Source: Tectiglobus sp965223355 (lineage in GTDB: Bacteria; Pseudomonadota; Alphaproteobacteria; Rhizobiales; Hyphomicrobiaceae). Taken from it: a stretch of 64,000 bases of DNA. Within the stretch, counting starts at the first letter, position 1. The number at the start of each line of letters is the position of its first letter. The translations under genes were made by a program, and so were the position numbers. The notes below the pieces were generated by a model. It had not been told where the DNA came from and searched no databases. It was given only the letters and a program-made list of their open reading frames with translations. Positions 62,469-64,000 of the stretch are shown here, piece by piece. The stretch spans positions 992,001 to 1,056,000 of the forward strand of contig CBDCWE010000003.1 in assembly GCA_965223355.1 (NCBI GenBank). Direction: 5' to 3'.

Positions 62469-63445
62469 AGTTCGGTTCTCTTGCCGCTACCCAGACGAAT
62501 GCTCAACAATCCGTTGGGCAGCACGACAATCAAGAAGATGATCAGGCTCGAATAGATCAGCAACTGGTAACGACCGGCTTCGAACAGCAGATCCCATCCG
62601 AAATACAAAACCAGCGTTCCGAGCATCGGCCCGAACACGTAGCCGAGCCCGCCGAGGAAACAGTTCAACATGAAGTTGACCGAATCCGTTACCTGAAAGC
62701 TAGACGGGTAGATTGACTGGGAAATAGCAATGAACATTGCACCGGCAATACCGCCCAAAAAAGATGAGACGGCATAGGCAATGATCCTGAGTTTGGTGAT
62801 ATTGACGCCGATCGAAGAAGCGAGTTCTTCGTTCTGTTGCAGCGAGCGACATAAGTGGCCAATGCGCGAATTGACTAAGCGGTAAAGTGCCAGGTAGCAC
62901 AACATCATCAAAATCACGGAGACGTAATAGAAGGCCAGCTTCGGATTTTCTAGTGTGTTGAAATCCGGCAGGAGCGGGACGCCAAACACACTCACTTCGC
63001 GCGGCAGTGGTATCGACACGATCCCTTTAGCACCGTTAGTGATCGGCAGTGCCAGTGCGGATAGCCGCGCAACCTCGGTGAGGACCAGCGTAACCATAGC
63101 GAAATAGACGCCACGCAGACGCAGGATCGGCAGACCGATCAGAACACTCAGCGCCGCACAGAACAGACCGGCAAGCGGCAGTGTTACCCAGAACGACACA
63201 TCATAGTTCATCACCAGAACTGCGGAAAAATATCCCCCTGCAAGAGCAAAGGCGCCCTGGCCAATATTTATCCGGCCAATATAGAAGGTCAGCCAGACGC
63301 CGCCGCTTGCAATGGACAACAAAGCCACCGAGGTAAGCGTATAATAGAAATTCCACCGCCCGCTCAGTTCGATGTAGATCGGAACGCCAACTAGGACCAC
63401 CAGAAGGAAGGTCACTAAGGCGAAAATCTTGGTCTTGTCCATCAT
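62465..63445 (-). CDS. livM: Branched-chain amino acid-type ABC permease LivM
   Basis: 326-aa permease with about ten helices (IYIELSGRWNFYYTLTSVAL onward). The NIGQGAFALAGGYFSAVL and LRGVYFAMVTLVLTEVARLS segments are characteristic of LivM. Positioned between livG and livH; start is 6 bp from the livH stop. Confidence 0.92.
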   Translation of the reverse strand: MMDKTKIFALVTFLLVVLVGVPIYIELSGRWNFYYTLTSVALLSIASGGVWLTFYIGRINIGQGAFALAGGYFSAVLVMNYDVSFWVTLPLAGLFCAALSVLIGLPILRLRGVYFAMVTLVLTEVARLSALALPITNGAKGIVSIPLPREVSVFGVPLLPDFNTLENPKLAFYYVSVILMMLCYLALYRLVNSRIGHLCRSLQQNEELASSIGVNITKLRIIAYAVSSFLGGIAGAMFIAISQSIYPSSFQVTDSVNFMLNCFLGGLGYVFGPMLGTLVLYFGWDLLFEAGRYQLLIYSSLIIFLIVVLPNGLLSIRLGSGKRTEL

Positions 63446-63451
63446 TGCCCG

Positions 63452-64000
63452 TTAGCCCCAAGGTTTGCCCATCAGTCCCTGCGGACGTAACGCGAGGAAG
63501 ACCATCAACGAGGCAAAAATGGCCAGGTAGGTGATGTCGCCGTATTGGGAGAGCAGCGTTAGCCCGACCGACTCTAACATCCCCAGGATAAACCCACCTG
63601 CTATAGCGCCTGAGATCACGCCGGCTCCACCAATCATGACCATCAAGAACGCTTTGATCGAGGTTGGTCCGCCCATCCCCAGGTTGATACCGGTAATCGT
63701 CACCAGGAGGCCACCGACAATACCTGCCAGCATCGCGCCTAGGGCAAATCCGATCATCGAATACCGGTTGACATCAACGCCCATTAGCTGCGCGGCGACC
63801 TGATCCTGCGCAAGCGCGCGCATCGCGCGACCGGCCTTGGAATACTGCATGTACATGATGAAACCAATGATTACGGCGATGGCCAGGGCGCCGATCACGA
63901 TGCGGTCATACGGCATAATAATCCGGAAGTCCCAGTTCAGAACGCCGTTGATGATTTTGGGTACGCCGCGCTGCTTCTCGCCGAACAGCAAAAGAATGAC
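63452..64000 (-). CDS. livH: Branched-chain amino acid-type ABC permease LivH (N-terminus beyond window)
   Basis: At least 182 codons are visible and the frame is open through the right edge; an ATG at 63991 would give a protein too short for LivH (about 290 aa). Family segments are QYSKAGRAMRALAQDQVAAQ, GVDVNRYSMIGFALGAMLAG and FLMVMIGGAGVISGAIAGGF, ending ALRPQGLMGKPWG. Confidence 0.92.
   Translation of the reverse strand, partial: VILLLFGEKQRGVPKIINGVLNWDFRIIMPYDRIVIGALAIAVIIGFIMYMQYSKAGRAMRALAQDQVAAQLMGVDVNRYSMIGFALGAMLAGIVGGLLVTITGINLGMGGPTSIKAFLMVMIGGAGVISGAIAGGFILGMLESVGLTLLSQYGDITYLAIFASLMVFLALRPQGLMGKPWG

Noticed and set aside
1..64000. tRNA or rRNA genes
   Set aside because: No cloverleaf with conserved TTCRA loop or rRNA-like sequence was recognised; a covariance search would be decisive.

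Overview
The window is GC-rich, densely coding DNA from an alphaproteobacterium. The best clue is the minus-strand block murA, DUF2948, hisD, UPF0262, low-molecular-weight phosphatase at 5.3-10.0 kb, an order I associate with Hyphomicrobiales (Rhizobiales) and relatives. No rRNA, tRNA, phage, plasmid or CRISPR feature was seen. Most of the sequence is transporter operons (TTT, TRAP, three ABC uptake systems) of a heterotroph using organic acids, polyamines or amino acids, and sugars.

Layout. 1-4.2 kb: the N-terminal part of a TauD-type dioxygenase, divergent from a TctB-TctA-TctC tripartite tricarboxylate transporter. 4.4-5.2 kb: a 271-bp MITE-like element and a cupin gene. 5.3-10 kb: the conserved hisD/murA block. 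10.4-13.2 kb: an arylsulfotransferase-family protein and an M20 peptidase. 13.4-17.1 kb: a zinc locus with zur, a His-rich ZrgA-like protein, an ABC exporter-type ATPase/permease pair and a Cys-rich membrane protein, with two candidate Zur boxes. 17.6-26.7 kb: a polysaccharide locus with a GT4 glycosyltransferase, ManC, a KdsC-type phosphatase, an SDR, a CMP-sugar synthetase, a transketolase and a capsule-type transferase. It looks built to make and transfer an unusual CMP-activated sugar. 27-29 kb: gene debris and a UspA protein. 29-35.5 kb: a LysR regulator divergent from a PotBCDA-type ABC transporter plus a class III aminotransferase. 35.6-39.2 kb: a TRAP transporter with a TeaD-like UspA. 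39.8-42.9 kb: mmsA and a MocR regulator. 43-47.9 kb: a sugar ABC operon interrupted by two mobile repeats. 48.5-59.3 kb: regulators, a frameshifted gene, a phosphoesterase, NUDIX, GNAT, TrhO, an aminotransferase and an 893-aa membrane protein. 59.7-64 kb: an IS1595 remnant, a hydantoin-racemase-like gene and a Liv-type ABC operon that runs off the right edge.

The most striking signal is repeat structure rather than genes. A 128-134-bp element (called E2 here) made of two near-perfect palindromes occurs seven times, plus one remnant. It is bounded by CTAG (or CTAA or a decayed variant), and in five of eight cases the CTAG/CTAA supplies the TAG stop codon of the neighbouring gene. A separate 271-bp element (MITE1) with terminal inverted repeats is also bounded by CTAG, and three E2 copies abut MITE1 ends. 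A third family (R3) is a chain of short hairpins found next to broken genes. Together they suggest active non-autonomous elements that exploit a rare tetranucleotide to land at gene ends.

Coordinates come from reading the sequence and the open frames. Functions rest on motif recognition without any database search. Where a start codon was moved from the longest open frame, the entry says why.
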